Positions 60,701 through 64,000 of a stretch of 64,000 nucleotides of DNA are shown here, piece after piece. The notes beneath the pieces are model-generated. The model did not search any database. It saw nothing but the letters and a program-made list of their open reading frames with translations, and was not told the origin of the DNA. The DNA is taken from the NCBI RefSeq assembly GCF_964355755.1, contig NC_092680.1:8407001-8471000 (forward strand). Reading direction: 5' to 3'. Numbering within the stretch: position 1 is the stretch's first letter; every line of letters starts with the position of its first letter. This DNA comes from Antedon mediterranea. Lineage: Eukaryota > Echinodermata > Crinoidea > Comatulida > Antedonidae. The translations under genes were made by a program, and so were the position numbers.

Positions 60701-62976
60701 TGGATACATTCAATCATTTTTATATGTAATTTACTCTTCAATGTTATCATGGTCCTCGATTTCTGCTGAAGATATTTTCTCCTGGGTTAATTAAATTGTG
60801 ACGTTTTGTAAAAAATATGAGAGTTAACTAATTTACAAACCCACTCAATACTCCCAAAATAAACTTTAAAGAGTTGTAAGACCAGACTTAATGTCTAGAA
60901 GAAAGTAATGCAACAGATTAGAATAGTCTTTGCCTGATGACATTAGAACATTTTTATCTTCCTGTCACCAGAAATGTAATTATGCTTTGTTATGATTTAT
61001 CTAATTCTTCTATTACTGTAATCTATTTTAATAGTACTGCAAAATGATTGATAGCAAACATAGATCTGTTTAACTCCATCCAGGTTGTTAGGAAAGATGA
61101 AGGACCAAACAGGGGGAGGGGTGTATTTTTTTAATACGCCATATTCAATATTACAGGCATGGTTGGCTCAGCAAATCCACCAACATACCCCAAATTTACC
61201 CAAGATATTCAATAAATATTCAATATCTTGTTTTTAATATTTTACATTTTGCTTTATAAAAGATTAAAGAAGAATTCTTCACAGAGTCCGTACTCACAGA
61301 AATAGGCACGCGTCTACTGACATCGTATTTCTTATTGACGCCAGAAGATTTATACAACTGGGAAAATGACCCAGAAGATTTCACAGCAGATGAAGTTGGT
61401 GAATCTTGGAAGTATGGTCTAAGGGTGAATATAACATGAAGCAATGTCATTTATTGATACATTTTTTGCTATATTATTTATAGGAGAGATTTACTTTTTT
61501 AATTCATTTTCCTGAGTGGATCAAAAATTCCAGTAGTTACCACCTTCCTAAATTAACAAATGGCATTATAAGAATCCTCGCAAAATTATAAATTATGGAG
61601 CCTTTTTCGATTTGCGATGACCTAGAAACAAGGTAATTTAAATTAATTGTGGACATTTTGGTGGTTGTTAGGTCATTGGCCGTTTAAAGCTCCTTAATAT
61701 GCTTTCAGTTCCAGGGTACTTTTGATGTACTCTAGCTCTAATTCATAAAGATCAGAATGTGCTTATGTATGTTATGTACTAACTTTATATTATTATTATT
61801 ATGTTAAAGCCTTGTACAGAGAAACTGTTTCTAGCATTGTTTCATGCATATGAATCAATGACCCCTTTACTACTGAAGCTTGTGGAATCTGTCCAAGGTT
61901 TGTACAAACATTCACAACTAAGACTAATTGCTAATGTATGCTAAGCAACATAGTATCAACTTTGAGTATAAAATGATTACTCATTCATTATAAGTCAATC
62001 TTTATAAGTCATCCTTGCAGGTTTCTGTGGGGCGTTTTCATCCTTAACTTATGTATATCGGGGGCGGTCACAGGACTATTTTAAGAGGGTTGCCAAAAGA
62101 GTCCAGTTAGACACCGAGTATTTGAGCCACTGTCCCTAGGCTCTAGTTTGCCGGAATTATTACTCTATAGTGCACTAGCAAACAGCAAAACGATCATAGT
62201 CTATTTTTCAATACGATCATAGCCTATTTTTCAGTACAATCGTAACCTAATAATACACACGGGACTAACAATAGGTAACATTTGTTGCATATGCGAAGTA
62301 CCCGATGAAACTTCCAGTAATACATTCTAATCTGTAATCAATTAATTTTTTTTTTTTTTTAATGAAGCTGTTGCAGAGACAGTATGGAAAGAAATAGATA
62401 AATAAACTATTGTTAAAATAAATATTATTGTTGTTGTTCATTTGCTATAAAAAAAATATAATTTATTTGTTTACAGGAGAAACAGATGTGGAAAATATGA
62501 CAAGTATCCTACAAAAAGAAGCTGGTAATTATAATTGACTTGACTTAAATGATAATTGGAAACCAATATTTCATATGGTAACCAGCAAATTGATGTTTAT
62601 TTGCAGACACCTTTTGTATGTGGGTCTTGTTTAACAGGATTTCCACCTTTGAATGGTTCATAACAGAGGATAAAAATGTTATAAATGTATGCAAAGCTCC
62701 AATATTGTTATAGAAATGTGGCCTACTATTACACTAACAGATATGAATGTCAAAAATTACCTCCTGTGCTACTGCTATTAATATTTAAGCCCACCTTCTC
62801 TAATACTTACATGTGTACATAAACTTAATAATGATCACTTTTATTCTTTGCAATGTATTTGTTCTATTAGTGTATAATGCAGTGGGTTTGTCAGCATTTG
62901 AACTGTATGATGAAGTTGATTTTGATCAATGGTTTTGCAACCAGCTTTTAAAAGAACTCCAGAATAAGCATCCACG
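54596..62976 (+). CDS. IPO11: Importin-11, 5' half of the gene (12 coding exons, continues past the window)
   Basis: Importin-11 is a nuclear transport receptor of the importin-beta family. It binds RanGTP and in vertebrates imports cargo such as ubiquitin-conjugating enzymes of the UBE2E class. Twelve exons join in frame with GT-AG borders to give 1457 coding bases, about 485 residues; the vertebrate protein is about 975. Clear matches run throughout: DLESAKNVVL at the start, LKPAEQKLKSWE and the importin-beta N-terminal block (NVRWLAVLYFKNGIDRYWRR, residues ~59-78), DCPRNWPELVPTIME, LWNNHTETFL, FERFIIECMNIMKAIV, SYFLLTPEDLYNWENDPEDF, and YNAVGLSAFELYDEVDFDQW at the end. HEAT-type helices make up the rest. 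The ATG has a strong context (G at -3, G at +4). Introns hold several mobile repeats but no exon is damaged. Confidence 0.95.
54858..54910 (+). repeat. 18-bp hairpin in IPO11 intron 1
   Basis: CCTATTAAGGGGACAC and GTGTCCCCTTAATAGG face each other across about 21 bases; one further mismatch and pair extend the stem inward. Similar CCTATTCAGGGGAAAACC lies at 54775 and GGGACCACTTCTATTAAGG at 57188, so it belongs to a repeat. Confidence 0.75.
54932..55257 (+). mobile_element. tRNA-derived SINE (class II tRNA head)
   Basis: A box GTGGCCGAGCGGTTAAGAC, as in tRNA-Ser/Leu, and B box GGGTTCGAGGCTC. The body includes AGAACGAGTCTTCTCGG, TAGTACATCTTTCGAGACGA and GGTTACCCCGGTGTATTAG. The tail is AAAACAAACAAACAAA. 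It lies in IPO11 intron 1. Confidence 0.85.
55390..55490 (+). CDS. IPO11: IPO11 coding exon 2
   Basis: Residues 47-80, with NVRWLAVLYFKNGIDRYWRR. Acceptor ATTTTACAG, donor AA|GTAAGT, phase 2. Confidence 0.95.
56073..56420. repeat. MITE-A copy in IPO11 intron 2
   Basis: The right end, GGGGGACAATACATCTTTAAA, is the clean terminal repeat. The core TGGCTGGCAGCCAACTTGAC and ACATGAAAAATGAAGATTCA match the other copies. The left terminal repeat is degenerate. Confidence 0.8.
56921..57033 (+). repeat. 57-bp tandem duplication in IPO11 intron 2
   Basis: AATACAAGATACGACTCG through ATAATACATTCAGT is present twice, head to tail, apparently without any difference. Confidence 0.95.
57260..57536 (+). CDS. 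IPO11: IPO11 coding exon 3
   Basis: Residues 80-172, with VDCPRNWPELVPTIMEGL and KTLSAKRLPADKKTF. Acceptor ACTCGACAG, donor GAG|GTATTG, phase 0. The longest exon here. Confidence 0.95.
58121..58253 (+). CDS. IPO11: IPO11 coding exon 4
   Basis: Residues 173-217, with FFNFIAELWNNHTETFLNK. Acceptor CTGTTTTCAG, donor AAA A|GTACG, phase 1. Confidence 0.95.
59099..59157 (+). CDS. IPO11: IPO11 coding exon 5
   Basis: Residues 217-236, KKLMVHGMTEISEFPNAL. Acceptor TTCTTTTAG, donor CTG|GTAAGT, phase 0. Confidence 0.9.
59198..59280. repeat. MITE-C half copy in IPO11 intron 5
   Basis: ATTCCCACTAGCGACGCAAC and TTGACCAATCACAAGCGATC match the left half of the 44.1-kb copy, with AAGGACGTAACGCAACGCAA between them. 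The right half is absent. Confidence 0.7.
59311..59359 (+). CDS. IPO11: IPO11 coding exon 6
   Basis: Residues 237-253, TTIEVVFQRLEQMLQI. Acceptor TGATTTTCAG, donor ATA A|GTGAGT, phase 1. Confidence 0.9.
59525..59592 (+). CDS. IPO11: IPO11 coding exon 7
   Basis: Residues 253-275, ending LEKKIIHLVKV. Acceptor TTTTTTTTCCAG, donor GTT|GTGAGT, phase 0. Confidence 0.9.
59969..60196 (+). CDS. IPO11: IPO11 coding exon 8
   Basis: Residues 276-351, with FIRFIQRALTFTSTYVFTQA and FERFIIECMNIMKAIV. Acceptor ACTTACAG, donor AAG|GTAACT, phase 0. Confidence 0.95.
61263..61424 (+). CDS. IPO11: IPO11 coding exon 9
   Basis: Residues 352-405, with TRLLTSYFLLTPEDLYNWEN and ESWKYGLR. The acceptor, TTTATAAAAG, is weak, but the join matches the family exactly. 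Donor AGG|GTGAAT, phase 0. Confidence 0.93.
61810..61897 (+). CDS. IPO11: IPO11 coding exon 10
   Basis: Residues 406-435, PCTEKLFLALFHAYESMTP and following. Acceptor ATGTTAAAG lacks a pyrimidine tract. Donor CAA G|GTTTGT, phase 1. Confidence 0.9.
62477..62524 (+). CDS. IPO11: IPO11 coding exon 11
   Basis: Residues 435-451, ETDVENMTSILQKEA. Acceptor TTGTTTACAG, donor GCT G|GTAATT, phase 1. Confidence 0.9.
62871..62976 (+). CDS. IPO11: IPO11 coding exon 12 (last in window)
   Basis: Residues 451-486, VYNAVGLSAFELYDEVDFDQ then WFCNQLLKELQNKHP. Acceptor GTTCTATTAG, donor CG|GTAAAG, phase 2. The next exon should begin with one base completing Arg and lies beyond the window or at its very end. Confidence 0.95.
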
Positions 62977-64000
62977 GTAAAGATTTCTATATACTAAATA
63001 TTTAGAAAAACAGATATACATCGGTCATTTAAAGGAGTCCTACTGTACCCCTCTTGACATCACTCCACTGTCCTTTAGTTCGCTCTCTAACCTTTATATA
63101 AACTCTTTAAGTAAATTGCGTTCTTTCAGGCAATACTGTACACATTTTTTTTAACGCTATACTGTATTTGAATAGTATGCAACACTTTACCTGTAAAATT
63201 CTAACAGTCTAAAATATTAAATCTGAATCTAATTAGCCATGTAATTGTAGAGTAGTAGTAGTCAGATATGTGTATATGTCAGATAACATGATATTTATTT
63301 TAAGGATAAGGTTAGAATAAAAACATGCTGATCATTTTACACAAAACTACATTCAAGTTAAAATTGTAAAATAATGATAAATTCATCCACTTTTTATTGC
63401 AAAGATTTAAATGTCAGCTTTGAATTTTTTTTTTAAATGAAGTTTAGATATTATATTCATGAACTGTAGTGTTACTGTAGTGTTAATTGTACTGTTAGAA
63501 ATTGTCTACTTGACTAGACATCCTAACACTAACATTTAAATGTGTAGGCACCAAAGATACCTGGTAAACCTGAGCATGTTTGACCTAAAGTAAAAGTATC
63601 CTTTTCTTGGTGCATAATGGGTTGTTTTGGTCAAAACGGTCAAAATGTCAATTTTCAGACTTAAAAATTACTAAAATAGGTGAATAAACTAAAAAATATT
63701 GGGGCCACAAAGTTTTGAAAATTGTTTTAATGCACTGTATTGATCTTTTTATCAAAGTATCGAAAATTAGCCTTTTCTACTATAAATGTATGTGGTACAG
63801 TACATAAAAATAATGACCGTCTGTGTTTTGCCAGAGCAAAATACAACCCTCTATGATCTGTGACTATTGTTACAGTTACAGACCAATATGCCAAGAAAAT
63901 GATTGTGTGCAAATGCTAAGTGTAGATAATGAGAAAGTATAATTATGTCTCTAAGGAAATGCTTTAAATGTCACACTTAAATTATATGCAGATTTCAGTA
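62977..64000. other. IPO11 intron 12, incomplete
   Basis: No match to the next expected importin-11 block was found in any frame. AGs at 63991 and 63998 do not give the expected continuation in the few bases available. Confidence 0.7.

Noticed and set aside
63985-64000. Start of IPO11 exon 13 at the window edge
   Set aside because: AG dinucleotides at 63991 and 63998 exist, but the bases after them do not give the residue expected after Arg-486.

Overview
The window reads as AT-rich, intron-containing animal DNA. Three things point to a marine invertebrate, probably a deuterostome close to echinoderms: very frequent TAGGCCTA-type words, tRNA-derived SINEs together with many short inverted-repeat elements, and an importin-11 gene clearly related to the vertebrate protein. 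The species is not fixed by the sequence.

Only two host genes are well supported, both on the + strand in the right third. The first is a single-exon gene at 47716-49737 for a 673-residue type I membrane protein with about 17 extracellular leucine-rich repeats, N- and C-terminal cysteine caps, one membrane segment, a basic tail and a C-terminal PDZ-ligand-like motif. The second is the 5' half of importin-11 (IPO11), with twelve coding exons between 54596 and 62976 that give residues 1 to about 485; the gene runs off the right edge. The 47 kb to the left hold no confident host gene. One short open frame at 10000-10194 could encode a 64-residue membrane protein.

The rest is accessory DNA. At 14.0-18.3 kb a small inverted-repeat element (called MITE-B here) has been split by a 3.7-kb palindromic element, a 151-bp retroposon-like insert with a 16-bp target duplication, and a SINE. 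The palindrome has two arms of roughly 150-bp tandem units. Between them lie two divergent, decayed copies of a multi-copy invertebrate ORF with nuclease-like acidic motifs and a cysteine-rich tail. At 26409-28980 lies a decayed Transib transposon, related to the source of RAG1. Its ends are exact CACAGTG heptamers followed by a 23-bp spacer and a nonamer-like block, and it is flanked by the 5-bp duplication CGACG. It sits inside another small repeat (MITE-D) whose uninterrupted relative at 37.1 kb shows the empty site.

Other dispersed families are MITE-A (5.9, 33.3 and 56.1 kb), further MITE-B copies (22.6 and 42.9 kb), MITE-C (21.7, 44.1 and 59.2 kb), three SINE types, two LINE remnants, a retroposon-like insert at 24.9 kb with a 15-bp target duplication, a long TCA-rich microsatellite at 19.1-19.6 kb, a CTAG-rich block just upstream of IPO11, and three notable hairpins (45.4, 46.8 and 54.9 kb). 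Element names MITE-A to D are local labels. All family calls come from reading the sequence; no search was run.
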